Of a stretch of DNA of 64,000 nucleotides, positions 11,609-25,402 are shown piece by piece. A program made the position numbers and the translations under genes. The stretch is taken from NCBI GenBank assembly GCA_002811645.1, contig PDIP01000060.1, positions 77,721 through 141,720 on the forward strand, given 5' to 3'. Under the pieces are notes generated by a model. That model worked only from the letters and a program-made list of their open reading frames with translations, had not been told where the DNA came from and ran no database searches. Source of the DNA: Corallochytrium limacisporum. Its lineage: Eukaryota; Opisthokonta. Every line of letters starts with the position of its first letter. Within the stretch, counting starts at the first letter, position 1.

Positions 11609-12913
11609 CTACGGGTTCCTACTCTGTCTGTGACTTCCTGGTATAGCTCCATCGTCCGAAGTCTCTGTGTTGCTGGATAAGTTCTGAAGCTCCGGTTCCT
11701 CATGATCAAGCTCACCACGGATGTCCTTTTCCACATACGTGGCCAATGCCTCCGCGTTCTTATTCCCGCCTTCTGCTGCAAGATTGAGCCAGTAAAGGGC
11801 CTTCTCCATGTCTTTCTCTACGCCCTTCCCATGCCAGTACAGCTGTCCCAGGTTCAGCTGGCTCAGAGTGAAGCCTTTCATCGCAGCCAAAGAAAACCAC
11901 TTCGCAGCTGACTTCATATCGTGCTCCACGCCACGCCCGCTGACGTAGTGCGTGCCAACGTTGTGCAGGGCCATTGGCCGGCCTGTGTACGCTGCCGTAC
12001 GGTGGTGCGCAAAGGCGGTAATATAGCACTGCTTGTCTACAATCCGACCCTGTGAATACCATCGTGCTAGGGTCATGTGCGCCAAAAAGTCACCCTTGGC
12101 TGCAGCCATTGATACGAGGTCCAGAGCCTTCTCTTCGTCGACGCCAAGACGATACTTGGGATCGCTGTATGCAACGCCGAGGGTTGTCAAGGCCTCCAAT
12201 ACGCCCGCCGCTGCAGCCCTTTCAAAGTATTGCTTTGCGATCACTGGATCCGGCACCGTGGCACCCTCCTTACCCTCCAAAAAGAGCTGACCAGCAAGAT
12301 GGAGGGCCGGAGGGTAGTCCACAACGCACAGCGTCAGAATTCGGGCGAAAGCTTCGTTGGCGAGAGGGTTGGTGCTATCTGCTTTGCTACCTAACGACAC
12401 GGACGATCCTGTAGCTGTCTTGGTCATGCCATGGCCACTGAGCAGCATGCGTGAGTACAATAGATGGCCCGCATTAGAGCCGTGCTCTGCGCTTAGCCAG
12501 GCAAGCCCCGCAGCGATGCTCTGCATCCGACGGTAGGAGGGATCACCGGACAGACTGATCCCGTAGATGGTCTGGGCCAGACGATGGAGGGCATCAGGTC
12601 CAGCTGACCGAACAGCGTCGTCAAAATCTGTATCCGATCCCCAACCTTTCTCCAACTGACTTAGCGCCTCTAAGACCTGTGCCTCAGCGAATGGTAGAGA
12701 TCCGTGGTAGTGATCCTCAACCTTGCGCATGAGTTGGATGACATTCGCCGCATTACTACGAGCCCTTAATTCAATACTATGGCTTGAAGTATTCCTCTCT
12801 GTCTGTGTGCGCGTTACACTCTTAGTTTCCGTGGCGTATCCGGCGACCGATGCGTGTCTTCCACCGACAGGCTGTCTAATAGTTCGGTAAAAGGCTGACC
12901 CGTACTTGAGCAT
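11609..12913 (-). CDS. Sel1-repeat protein, possibly mitochondrial
   Basis: A 434-residue protein starting at ATG 12911-12913. The N-terminal 30-40 residues are rich in Arg, Ser, Thr and Ala and almost free of acidic residues, as in a mitochondrial presequence; this is a prediction only. The C-terminal half holds Sel1-like repeats (SLR, a TPR relative), roughly at 203-237, 240-275, 277-312, 314-349 and 350-386. The last two are near-canonical, with the pattern A-x2-N-x-G-x2-Y, a G-x-G-V turn, then a W-[FL]-x-[LK]-A-A helix end. SLR proteins are scaffolds for protein complexes; mitochondrial ones include the stress sensor DELE1, but there is not enough here to claim orthology. The tail after 400 is acidic and probably disordered. 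No neighbour suggests a pathway. Confidence 0.88.
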   Translation of the reverse strand: MLKYGSAFYRTIRQPVGGRHASVAGYATETKSVTRTQTERNTSSHSIELRARSNAANVIQLMRKVEDHYHGSLPFAEAQVLEALSQLEKGWGSDTDFDDAVRSAGPDALHRLAQTIYGISLSGDPSYRRMQSIAAGLAWLSAEHGSNAGHLLYSRMLLSGHGMTKTATGSSVSLGSKADSTNPLANEAFARILTLCVVDYPPALHLAGQLFLEGKEGATVPDPVIAKQYFERAAAAGVLEALTTLGVAYSDPKYRLGVDEEKALDLVSMAAAKGDFLAHMTLARWYSQGRIVDKQCYITAFAHHRTAAYTGRPMALHNVGTHYVSGRGVEHDMKSAAKWFSLAAMKGFTLSQLNLGQLYWHGKGVEKDMEKALYWLNLAAEGGNKNAEALATYVEKDIRGELDHEEPELQNLSSNTETSDDGAIPGSHRQSRNP

Positions 12914-14572
12914 CCCTCTTGTGTGTGTACTAAGACTTTACAAAATTTCTTCCACACCTTTCATTTCGTCTTTGAGAATTATCACCCACTATTGTCCTGC
13001 ATGTCGCAGTAATTTCTAACACATTCCCTGGTGTTTTTGATTCTTCTGATTATCACTGCTTTCCCTACTGTGAGGCGCGACAAAGCCTAAAGATGCCGCT
13101 TTTCTCTGGAATTAATGCAAACCCTCGCATACACTTAAGAACAGTGTAACACTGTTTCACCTTTAAATTCCTAGGTAGTGCACCGTGAAACCAATGCGTA
13201 CTTGGAGAAATATGTCACCAAATCAACCGCAAATTCTTCAAATACGAGAGGCTCCCGTCCCGGAGCTCAAGGCACCACATCCACCCGGTTTACGCCCGCA
13301 CGGCCACAGAGAGGAATGGGTGAAGGGAAGGGGGGTGGGGAACCGAGCAGCCAAGGAACGAACTGGACCCCGCGTTAGTCGTTGGGTGAATTGAGGAGGG
13401 ATGGAATTGTCTCCGCGCTGGCACCCTGTGCCGGTGTATCTATCATTGTGGCTGTCACTGTCCCTGTCGCTGTCTCTATCCTAGTCACGTCCAGATCTCT
13501 GTCTTTTGTTTCCAACTCCGGGGTTGGTGTATCACAGTTGTCAGCAAAGAAAGAGGCTTGGAAACCAGCCCACATCGCACATGGTCCCTCCACATCATCG
13601 ATCGATGGGCCCGTTCAGCGAGCAGATGGTATCGCAGCGATACTTGGGAAACACCTCCGTGAAGCATCCAAAACTAGCATGGTTACGATTCTGTCCCTAA
13701 ACACATTGATGCTGTTTACAAGAACAATCCAGTGCGGAGATACGCCGATAAATAAGATGGAGCGCGCGATATAATCTGCGCATGGAGCATCTCGTGTTTC
13801 TCACAGTGTAAAATGGGGAAGAGAGAGGTCAATCTCATCCGATGCCATTTCAGCAGGATGCCCATGAAGGAGCATTGTTGATGCCTTCTTGTCGGGGATG
13901 CCAGATAGAGAGGTCCGCCACGTTTGTTTTCACCGAAAAAATAGAATTGGGATCTATTAGTGGACGAAGATTTGGACCAGGATAGCCTTGAACCCAATCT
14001 CAGTGAGGTCACTTTGCGTACCGGTCCGTACCGACGGTAGCGCTCGCAGAATCTGCGTTCAGCACACGACAAACAATTATCCGGGCAGTGACAGTGAATT
14101 TGCTTTCGGAATGTACGAAAGAACAGCCGAATACACAGAGGCAACCACTCATTCCAAAGCGACTACCGTGCGGTGCACACAGAGGTGACGAAATTGGAAG
14201 GACGCAAACGAAATCGGTACGCGTCGGGGCCCTTACTCGAATGTGTGTACTTGGCGGTCAATGGACAAGGTACTCAGGCGGAGAGGGAGGTTTCAGTGAC
14301 ACACCCTAACGAAAGTAGGGTGCATACCACCCGAAATCTGTGGCTACTACTTCGACAAAAGTTGTTCACACAGTCGTCAACACCCCGAAGGCATGAGATA
14401 CCCCCTCCCCTTCCAACACAACAAGGGCGATTGGCAATATGAAGAGTTTCAGTTTTGAGACCGCCGTATACGTCTTGCCGTAATTTGCACTATTTTGATG
14501 TGCCGTGGATGATTGTGGATGATTGACTGCCACCAAAGACAACAGGGCTCTAATGTGAGGACAATGTCCCCT

Positions 14573-14926
14573 CTAATGTAGAGGCCCGTATCCAAAAAGT
14601 GGTGGTGTGAAGGAAAGCGGGGAGCCGGTGGACACCCGAGTATCGGGCCTGTTCGAAGTACGGGTCTTGGAAGGGGATTTATTCTGAACGGGAATTGTAT
14701 GGCCAGTCCGTCCTAACCAAAACAATCCACCGAGTTCAGTCCGGATCATCACGCAAGGAATGAAGTAGAAGCCCAGTCCCGTGTCATCTTCAATAGATGT
14801 GTTTCTGCCAGTGCCATAGACGTCGCACCCATCTAACCTCACATCCTCGTCATGGCGTCTGGGACGTGCAGAGCCTAACGAAACCAGAAAGAGAAACAAG
14901 GAGAACTGCAGGCTGCTTAATGACAT
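14573..14926 (-). CDS. Tentative small secreted protein (weak)
   Basis: A 117-codon frame from ATG at 14924-14926 to TAG at 14573. The first 20 residues look like a cleavable signal peptide: a hydrophobic Leu/Phe core (about 7-17) followed by small residues (G-S-A) before Arg-Pro. The remainder has only two Cys and no recognised domain, and becomes Ser/Thr/Pro-rich at the end. It lies in a gene desert, and a signal-like N-terminus can arise by chance, so it is listed only as a candidate. Confidence 0.2.
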   Translation of the reverse strand: MSLSSLQFSLFLFLVSLGSARPRRHDEDVRLDGCDVYGTGRNTSIEDDTGLGFYFIPCVMIRTELGGLFWLGRTGHTIPVQNKSPSKTRTSNRPDTRVSTGSPLSFTPPLFGYGPLH

Positions 14927-16992
14927 TTCCACTTCATTCACGATCAAACTAATCGCTTGCAGCCCGCGAACTACTTTAGACCGTTTCTATTTCTGCTGTT
15001 CCCGGACGCAATCCTTACCACTTTCTTCCGCCGGAATAAAAGTATTGGTAGTGTTGGAAATACTACTTTCCTTGTACAGAGACCTCATCGGGCATCCCCG
15101 GCAGGGAACGTGTCGTTGACCCTGCCTTGTCTTTGGTTTCTGAGGGACACCGCTATCTTGCTACCATTTCCTACCGGCCTTCTTTCCGGTTCACTGGCAA
15201 TCAAATCAATGCTTGCAGCCCACTGAATACCTTTCTCCTCTATCGCTGCTACACGACAACACACACGGCAACACAAGGACATGTGGGCTGTTTTGAATCG
15301 CTGCCAGCATCAATACATACACAGGGTAGAGAAAGCACAGCATCCTTGTTCGTGTCTGCGCTACCATTCACATAAAGCACACTCCACGCGATCGCACCCA
15401 AAATAAACAGGATTTGGGGGTATGGGGACACTTGAGGATTGCATTGGCTTTGTTCTGGGGATCCTAGCTATCCTCCACCCTCGCCACCCTCGTCTTTGGC
15501 CAGAGCTGCCCTTGATACTAGTTCATTTCATCCATAAAATATGGTTGAAATGTTGATATCAACAAAGCCTACGCAGCTCCTATATCTTGCTTCCTTCCTA
15601 CAAGTTGACAAGATAGATTGATCAAGAGATAGCTTTGGGATTTCTGCAGGAATTCTATGATTCGTCCGCAGCGGGAGGGTGTGCCGTGTGCGCTTTATGT
15701 GCCCAAGATGAGGCCCTAAGGCATCACACATGAATGGAAAACGTGAGCTGGAGTGCACCGGCACAAACACACGACTTGGCAGCAATCGTATGGAATGCAA
15801 CGGGTGAGCCGACGCATCTGTGATCACTCTCCCGCAACCATGCATAGTCCCCATGCGCTCAACAATGGATTGGGGTTTCTTGCCATGAGCCCACTTTCTG
15901 AACTCGTTTCCTCCCTCTGCAGTAGGAGTGGAAATGGCCAAAGCCTTGTCATGTCGGGGACGGGCGGCTGCACCACAGCTGGAAATACGACTTCAACGAT
16001 AGGAGTGACAGGTGCACATTGTGGATACACACATGGCTTCTTGCCGGGTGCAGCGGCGCTGCATTTCTCCGTGTGCTCCCCAATCCGCCGTCTGGCAATC
16101 CAGAATACATTGGAGTAGCAAAAGCCAAGAATCCAACATTGACGTCCGTTGGCCCATCCATTAACACCACCTTGCAGGCAGTGGTGTGTGCGTTGCAAAT
16201 ACTGCAAACGAAGATTTCATCCGTCCCACCTTTCGTACTGGTTTGTGCATGAGTATGTACAGGCTACGTGTAGAACGCTTGCATTTAGGAGGTAAGTGAA
16301 ATGTACAAACCTCGGGCACCACAAGAACACACTGCCGTCCGTTCGCTTTCCTCTCGCGTATGCTATGTATTTATAGTCCTCACTCATATCTTTCGTCGTT
16401 CTCGCTTGGTCCGGCGAAGAACCCAACCAACTCCTGACGCCATTGGACTGCAAGGATACAGGCGGCAGATAGGTGTGGGGAAAAGCGCCCACATGAAGTG
16501 TAGGAGGAAGCCGATAGTTTTTGGCTTAAGTTTTCATCTTGAACCAAACACCACCACCACGTCTTTTCTTTTTGTTTTTCTCGAAGTTTCGTCTTTGTGA
16601 TAGCAAATGAATAGCTTAGAATAGTATCAGAAGTGGAGTGGAGTTATTAAACGCCAACCATCGTGGATCTCTGATAGATAACATGGTAGTTGTTGAAAGA
16701 TAATCGAAGAAAACAGCGTGCGTCGTCCATTTCAGTGCGGTTTGCGTTCGCTAAAATATGTGGGCGGAAGTAACACCGAACGGAACCTTGATACACCCTC
16801 TCGGAAAAAGCGTTCTCATGCAAAACATCTTACTGATAATCTGTGTGTTGTATTTGCCCTTGCATGTTCAGAAAAAATTAGGAATTCGTTTGACGCTGAA
16901 GTTAGAACGGCAATCTTGAACTCAACTTTCCAAACTCCTCGAATTCATACGGTTGAATGTTCCGTCAACGCACCACCTCACCTCCTTTCTTT

Positions 16993-17013
16993 CCCCCCCC
17001 CCGGGGGGGGGGG
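16993..17013. repeat. C10G11 perfect palindrome
   Basis: Ten C followed by eleven G, seen directly; it can fold as a hairpin, or the G strand could join a quadruplex. Such runs are also prone to sequencing error, so its exact length is uncertain. Confidence 0.85.
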
Positions 17014-20000
17014 CCGAAGATGGCAGACTCTACCCGTACATACACTATACATTAGGTATCCTTCCTGAAAAGGAAGGTTTTTGCCACGCTACAGAAAATC
17101 GTTGGTAGTTTTTGCTTTCTTGAATTCGCGAACCCCCTACGGGTCCCTAAGAAAACGGATCGACTTGCAACCTGAGCTTTGGGAAGGGAAGGAGTGAGAA
17201 GGGGGGGGGGGATTAGCGTTTTGGTTCTGAGGGCTCGGACATGTACCGCCACCCGGTAGCAGGTTCAGTGCATACGTGTGTGGTCTGGGGAATGCTGGAG
17301 TAAAATCTGTTAGGGTGCGCACCCGGGCAATGGACGGGTGATGTCAAAAAACCATTTGGGGGTCAGAATTGTTGGATTTTTGCAATGAGTGGGCAAATTT
17401 ATAAGGTTCTATTTTGCAGAACGGGTGCCGCCACGAAGCGGTCAGATTGACTGGGCTTTCGCGAGCGTCCCCATCGAGAAATGGACGCTGGGTTTTGTCC
17501 AAAGTGCGTCCCCTGTGCTACCATCCTGTATACTACAAAATTTGGATTATTTATAGGGGTTCCGGGGGCATGGAGGAAGCCAAAGGCGAGGCCATCAACT
17601 TCGTGGACGTCGACGGCATACGAGCTCACTGCAGATGATGTGCGTTGAAACCACCCGTTGCCGCTTCGTCGCCTCCTTACACTGCAAGGCCGGACAGGGT
17701 TGTAGACATGGACGCGCAACTATGTTGATTTTTAGTAATGGACCGCGCCTTCCTCCTATGTTGTTTGCTACGTGTTGCTTATTACAGTGAATTCGTTAAG
17801 TTTATCGCCCAAAAGTTGAACCCCCTGGGGTCCAAAAGGAACACGTAGGACACTCTATTCGGGTGCGATGGTGTCAATTTCAATGGAACTTCAGAAAGAC
17901 CTAAGGACAAAAGGAGGTTGGAGGGTGGTACGTGCGGCTCGAGCGGTTGCAGAGATCCAGCAATCAAATTTATGAATGAATTTCATCCGCGGTAAGTTCG
18001 TTTTCATCAACTTCAAAACAACTTCTAAGGTTAAAAGCTGTCAGGTTGTACCTTTTTCAGCTCCGTCTTTTTGTTGAGTTTGCGGGTCTTTCGCTACTCC
18101 CGACTGCCATACCCACCCGCGGCGAGCCCGAGAGTGTTAGCAGACGGGTTGTCTAGTTGTCCGTGCCTGAGCAATTGCATACACATTCATCCGTAACCAA
18201 CCCCACCCCTTAGGAACATCCATGCAAGACTTAAGGAAAGCCACTACCATCAAAGGCACCAATCCTTTGAAAGCACAACACATGCTCCATCATAATCTCT
18301 GCGGCCAAGCGGGCATCTAGCACCTTTCTGCATCCATGCGGTCTTCGTACACCTCGGATCTCGCGTTCTCTCTTCGGATCTTCATAGGCCCCATTTGGAA
18401 AGTAATCCCCTAAAGAAATAAGCAGAATCTATCTTGGTAAAAAAAGTATGGAAGACGTTGAATTTTTTTCTTCAAAATGTCCTCGTTCCGTTCCCTATGG
18501 GCGTAGGAAACCACCCACATACTATTTCCATTAGAAGCATGTTGGAAATGCTCCGCGCATGCACCACCACAACTCTGCAGCTTTTGTGTTGTCTACGCCC
18601 TGCCTGCTTATGTTACGAAAGTGCACCTATTTGTAAATCGAGTACTTGTTCCAGTCATGCTCTGTTGGACCGAACAGTCGCTCGTGAGCTGGAAAACAAA
18701 ATTTGCCATTCGTTCAATTTCTGTTCATATGACGAAAAAAAGTGTGTTTGGCTCTAAGTTAAGTCGCCGACGAGGAGTGGATCACAGCGCACGCGTTTTC
18801 AGAAGGATCAGATGATTCGAAACGGAGAGGGCAGGCCTCTTGTCCATTTAGAAAAAAGGGGTTGGCAAAGCGTCAACACGAGCGAACTGAACACGTACAC
18901 AAATAAATGTCAGTGAGTAACCCCCCATCAAGAGACAGCTTGAACAAAGAACGCAGAAGGAGTGCCGAGCATTTTACAGCAGACTGGAGTCTGCTGATCT
19001 GAAAAAGTACGCACCCTTGGACATGATCACCAGAGGCAGAAATAAAACTCCACTGTCAAACTATTGTCCAGAGAAACCGTGCCCCTTGGTGAGGAGGGGA
19101 TCCAAGAAGAAGAATGCAAACACGTAGTGTGAGGTATCGCTCCAAACGCACCCGATAGTTTCGGGTCTCCGCAGAAGGGCCCGTCGGGTGATGTCCTCCC
19201 TTTTCTCTTGTTAAGCCCGCTTCTTCCGAGACAGGAGAGAGTAGTTTGGGCGCCAGCAGTTCCCCGTACTAGCCCACGCACTCCGTGATGAGTAGCCTTC
19301 AATTTAACTTTTCCATTTCTCTTGTCGATCTATCCCTCCACGCCGACTAGTCAACAAGGGCGGTCATGGGCGGTCAGCATGCATGCATGAGAAAGGAGAT
19401 TCTGAAGGAGGTCGATGGTCGGGCTAAAGTCCTTTCGTTTGCCTTCAATTCGTCTCTGAGTGCACTCTTTCGTCTCGCCCACTAAGCAACCGCAAAATGA
19501 AAACAATAACAATCCAACATCATCCCGTGCTGATTGTCACCGAGAATCTCTTGAATTTGGAAACAGGTTTACCAAATGAGCCAGCAATGTTGTGTGTATG
19601 TGCTTACGTTAGACTATGTAATGAGCTCAGCTTCCAAGTCACCAAGCCGTTACTCTGCAATGGTCTTGCATGTATGGCTGCAAAGCTGCGGATCGTGGTC
19701 CCATAGAGTAAGTATCAGATACCAGGATCCAACTATGGTCAACTGTCGAGCTCTCCATGACATCCTTCTTTGGGGGGACGCGGTCTGTTGCTACAACATC
19801 AACACAGGAAGAACCCACTCGTCTGAATCACATTTTGACACACAGCAACTAGTACAGAACATTACGATGCCATCGCTGGCCTTTCGGAAGTAGAGACATC
19901 ATTACCAAGGTTGAAAAGCCATATGCGGCCGGTGGCGCTTCACGATCGTATGCAAACACAGCCAGCTCCTGCTGACCCACCCAAAAGCGTATCAACAGTA

Positions 20001-23000
20001 CTCTCATTCTACGAATCACAGGGGGTCACAACATCCTAGTGCTGCAAAATGTATCGATCATCACTGAGTAAGGCATCCGATCGCTCATCGCAGATGTGTT
20101 GCGTAGGCCATTCAGTTTTACTGGAGGATAACAAGGGGTATATATCATACACCCTGTGCTTGCCACTGTTTGTGCAGAATCGAACCAGCGAACCGCAAAA
20201 CAATGATTCCCGATGAGACCTGTCCTCAACTGATCCTACTCTGGCTTCTCACGAGGTGCCTTACAGTGCACAAACGCAAGGGCCTCTGTTTTCTCTCTCT
20301 CTTTCTCTTTTGACTTTTTTCCTGTCTCGCTCTGTTTGCTGTATTTCTCTCCACACTGATCCTGATACACCTTATTGTGTATTTGTCGTAACGAATTAAA
20401 CTGCCAACTTGAGATAAAACAGAAAACGATAGACTAACCCGTCGGATGTTCCAGGGGATGATGCAGAAACATGTACCCCATGTGGTTTGACACTATGAAC
20501 GTGCGGGTCAAGTTGCGGCACTGTGGACGCTGAGTTCACCGACCAGTCCACAGTGCGGGTTCCATTTGAACTCCGTGCACTTGCTCGGACACACCTCATG
20601 TTTTGCAGAAAAAATGAATGAGGGGGGGCAGTGGGGGTGCCACCAGAGGACCCCTACCGGAACGAGGGGTACATGTGCTCAATCCTTCGGGTAGTGGCAG
20701 AACCTGTCCCGCAGTCAAGGAGTTACACATACTGAAGAAAAAAACCTAGGGAGTTGAAGAAAAAAGGAAACAAGTATTTGCACGAGCACGTTTTCGGGAC
20801 AATTTGCCGCACAGTGCTTTTCACTGTGTTTTAAATAGAAACTCACCACAAAGTCTCGTACCGGAAGGAGGGAAGGAGAGGGAAGGGCACCGAACGAGAA
20901 TTTTTTTTCTCTGCCGGAAGTCTATAAAAAATTCTCTACCGGACTGCTTTCTGTTTCTAAACCGCAGGCAAGCTGTTGCTAAAGTGTGTAGGAGCCGGAA
21001 GGAGGCACAGCTGGGGTCGAGTTCAAACGAGTGTGGACAAAAAAAGTCAGCAAGACGAAAACTTCCGAAACCGAGCGGAAGAAATCCCGGGCAACGCTAT
21101 ACAAAAACTGCACCAACAGAGATACCACCAACACCAACTCTCTGTCCAAAGAGCCCATCATTGTGCCTGCATTCACCAAGAACTAAGCTGGCAAAGTGCA
21201 ACAGAAGAGGAAACTAGATCAGCTGTCATCTACAAACACACGCAATTCTACCCGCACATCAAGAACAGGAATGGTCTATAACAAAGAAATTGCTACACAA
21301 CCGAAGCGCTGCTGCCAAGAATCTTCGTCACTCTTCCCTTCGAAGGGCTATATAGAGAGTTTGAACGGAATCGGCCTCATGTTTACTATTCGTTCTGTCA
21401 TTGCCAATTTTCACACAGGACCGGATCCGAGCGGAACCGGGCCGCTTTCTCCGTCAACAAAGCCGGGTTCCGAAACTCCGAGGTCCAGATAAGACGATAG
21501 AAGAAAAGAGAAGTAAATGAAATGAGAGAAGCACGTACAAATTACATGTAGTTTGTACTTCGCTTTCCTCCAATCTGCTCCTTTTTTGTCGTCCCTAAGA
21601 GAGAGAGAGCGAGCAGCAGGAGTTCACACGCTGTGTGTTCGTGCGAGCCTTCTTTTGTATACCTCTGAGCTTGAATGTTAAATACTTGTCCCTTTCAGAA
21701 TCCCGCTACCCGTTCAATATGAAACGGCCCAACAATCTTCTACACAATTGATAAAGAGGAGAAGATAGCACGTAATATTGGACACACACAGACAAGAGGG
21801 CTGCGGAACTCTCGAATCTTAAATTGTCTCTGAATGGGGAATTTCTCCATTAAAAAAATTCTCCCGCTTTTTCTACTTTCGTTTTTCGTAGCCTTATCAT
21901 TCACCAGCATCTGAACTTCTGTAGGGAGAACGCAAATATGTGACTGCCCAGGGGAGCAACGGACCTGCAAAAGGTCTTAGCAGCCGGACAGAGTGTTGAT
22001 TTCCATAGTCCGTGTACCGACCATTCTTCCCAGCCTACGCATGTGTGCCCCCGCGCCCGGTCCCACAGTGCCAAAGCTTCTCTCACAGTGATTACCTCCC
22101 CTACGTCGTACCTTCCTCTCGTTGCCTCTCTCCTGATCTAATCCTTGCAGATCAGAATTCGACTATTGCACATCAGTCATTATTATGACAGCCTTTTCAG
22201 TATAGAAATTCTGACAATGACGTCGCAACCGAGGAGTGCCCAAAGGTCGCCTATCTCCAATGTAAAACTTGCCCAATGGCCTGATCGAACAAGACGGGAA
22301 GGCACCTCGCTCCATTGGGAAGGTCGTTTGAGGACGAAAATGATGTGTTATATTTCTCCCAAATTGCAAATGTGAACTCATTGTATGTTCCGGCTAGAGG
22401 AAGACATACATTAAGTACAGAATCACCTACGTCTGTAATTCCAGACACATACTATGTGTTGGCATCATTCATAATATTTCTTTTCACCACCACCCCTACC
22501 ACTCGTAGCATACAAGCGAACATGGCGTTAAAACCTAAGACATGCGCCTTCATCTCTTCTCAACCGTGAGCTCATAATTTGATCCCATACTTTCACACCT
22601 AGACATGGGGCTAGTCTGTGGTGGGCCCATAGACTCCCGGATTACGGCACAGTGTCAGCACCGCAAATAGACCGCTAAGTGTTTGTGTGGGTTTTCATCC
22701 TCTTAGAAATCCATTTGTTTTTGCCTCTTTTGTGCCTTCTGTCACTATGACACAGTAACAGTTGGCCATGAGCTTCCAACCCGCAATGGACTCCCCTGAG
22801 TTAAGTGTAAAGAACCATTAGAGGGCCCCAGCTCGTCCACTGAACCGTTCTCCGTTCTCCGCTTTTACTTCCTGGTAAAGGGATGCAATTAATTGGTACA
22901 CTAGGCGTTTCCAACTCCGTTGGTTTTGTATGTAACAGAAGAAATAAATATTCTTCAGTACGTAATTGCTTGCTTTTCTAGACAGCTGTTTGCTAGAAAG

Positions 23001-25402
23001 GGAGCATGTGCCACAAAAGCCAATTCCCCTCAAATCAGGAAAGCATAAGTACGGAAAAGCAAAGAGCAAGATATTTTTTTTGGCAGCCCCTGTGTCCACT
23101 GCCTTAAGGTCCAACCCAATACCTGCCGGGTGACAACGAAAAAAGAAAATTTTGAAATGAAATATTGGGCCATCATCCATTTTGTCAGGTCCTGAACTTA
23201 ATCCTTCGGTAAATACAGACACGCTACCAATTCACAGAGATTGGTACAAATTTTATACCCTCCCAGAAACTAAAAGTACCAACCCTCATACCTACCCTCC
23301 TGATGATAGTTTGGGTAGTTTTGCTGCCCTCAAGGACAAATTATTGGCATTAAGGTCCCACTTGCTTGCTATACAATCCTTCTCGCAGCTTAGCAAACAC
23401 CCTCCCTCACCTCTGTGGCTCTTCCAGATAAAGCGAAGAAATTTTGTGTTTTGATTAGTGAATTCTTACACGTTTGGTTTACTTTGTGAACACGCCTGCG
23501 TCCCTTGCGAGTATCCTCCGAAACCCATACCACTCCTCTTCGAAGGCAGGTGTTGGACTAAGAGGACTGGGAACATTGGGGGAGATAAGGAGACAAGTGA
23601 AGCGTCAAACAGTCCACCGGTGGGCTGCAAGCGAATCAGTGATAAAGCTTAGATGCAGACAACGGCCCCTGCTGGAGTGTCGAGGCCAAGGAAGACCTCA
23701 CGAGACAAAAAACTTTCCAGTTTCACTCTCACTTCACACACTCTTTTTTTGTATAGCTTATGTATGTATTTACTCATGCCGTCCTGGGCTGTAATGGCGA
23801 TATTCATGAGAGTGAACTTAAGATTTGAGGTAGAAAATTTATTTTCTTCACCTTTCGTTCAGCTGACCGTTACTCACAAGGTGGGGCTAAGCTCATATGG
23901 TTTTTTTTTGTTCTAGAGCAAAACATTCCCGTAATCTACGAGTCTGTGGGTGGTAGTACGGGCGTCTGTGGGGCTGAAAGACGACGGAATGTATTCAAGC
24001 TCCGACCTCCGCGGTGGATTTCTCCCCCGCCCTACCTTTTCTCTCTCGAAGTCAAATACACAGGAACCAGTTAAAGGGAATGAAGAAAACGTCCAGCCCT
24101 AAGAAGAATATACAAAACTGCCTGCAGTATTCTTCTAAGAAAGATCACCACGCGGAAAACGGTCTCGACACTGGCGCAACCAAAGCGTCCAACTTCATTT
24201 TGCAGCCCTCACTTCCTTCGGCTTCTCTGACGAAAAAGTCGCACTCGTTACCTCACTTGCCGAAATTTCGATACATTTCAAACTCCAAGAACCCACTAAC
24301 GTTTCCATTTCTTTCCGCCTCCGTTCCCGTCTCCGAAGATGTTTCACCTCCCCCTCCCTCCCCCGTACACAACAATGCAGGTCACTTTTGAACGACTTCC
24401 CAGCAGCGGACCCCAGCAGCGGACCTGGTGTCAGTGGCGGACAACCCACTGCTGCCATCACGCATTTCACTGTGTCTCTCGGAGACTTTTTGCCCCCTCC
24501 CCCCCCCCTCCCCCGTCTCCGCACTTGTTTGGATGCGCTGTACTTCTCTCTCAAAAATATTCATCGCCTTCGAATACATTTTATACCAGAACCTAAAATT
24601 TTTTTCTTCTTATGGGTTTCGTCGCGCTTGTGCGCGGACCGACCCCCCACTTTTTTCTCCTGTGCTTCTCGGCGACGGAAGGGTCCCATCGTGCTTGCTG
24701 GCGTGCATTGAAGGGAAAGGGGTGTCAGAGGAGGGAAAGGGTGGGGTGCCAGTCAGAGAAGGGGGAAAAGGGGAAAAGCGGGGCCTCCTGGCCCTTACCA
24801 CTCCTTCACCGGACGCAACGGAAGAGAGGAGGGGAAAGGGCACCGGGCACGGAGCGTGTAGGCGGTGGAGGGGGCTGAGATGGGGAGAGCATGGGCCCTA
24901 TTGCGCGCATCTTGTCGACCTGAACCGATGATATCCATACATGCAGTATTGAAAAGCCAGCAACCAAAATTTAAGGGACCACCAAAACTCCGAAGTGACT
25001 GTTGAGCACATAGAGTTAAAAAAAATCTGCCCATTGCTTGCCCCTCGGTTTCCGGGCGCTGGGGGTGAGGCCATCTCTCATTTCTCTCTCCGCACTTTGT
25101 CCTTTCTCCGGTCTATTGAGTACCGGGCGCAAAGAGAGGGGGGGTTGAACCCTTTTGTTTTTGCCTGCTGGAAATAGACCAGGGCAGTCGTCTAGCGACC
25201 TATGGTTGTGCTCCTTGCTATTCGCTTGCAAGGGGACACAGTGACAGTAAGTTGTAAGGCCAGGCCGATATAGGATTACGTTGGGATGGTTGAACGAGAG
25301 ATCTGCTATTTAAGATGATCTGCTGACGATTCCTATCAGATATTTGGATGATCTAATCAAACCTTAGTACTATACAAAGCGAATTAACAGAACACATACA
25401 CA

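Larger units (their letters stand above)
12914..25402. other. 12.5-kb gene desert
   Basis: The longest stretch without a convincing gene. Open frames are short, overlap on both strands and match nothing I recognise. Visible structure: a C10G11 palindrome at 16993-17013, a G run at about 17201-17211, C-rich tracts around 24350-24520 and G-rich tracts around 24715-24880. One frame with a signal-peptide-like N-terminus is listed separately. A plus-strand frame at about 23182-23454 has fairly balanced composition but no domain. I found no tRNA-like B-box/A-box pair and no transposon protein. Confidence 0.55.

Noticed and set aside
14933..15215. Two similar words (ATCAAA..AAT.GCTTGCAGCCC) about 250 bp apart as a possible direct repeat of a mobile element
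   Set aside because: Similarity covers only about 24 bases with mismatches, with no terminal repeats or element-coded protein between them.
20130..20230. tRNA candidate on the minus strand from a GGTTCGATT-like B box
   Set aside because: The T-arm stem does not pair and no A box or acceptor stem is visible at the right distance.
23182..23454. 90-codon plus-strand frame with fairly balanced composition
   Set aside because: No recognised domain, no neighbouring coding signal, and an opposite-strand frame overlaps its start; not enough to call a gene.
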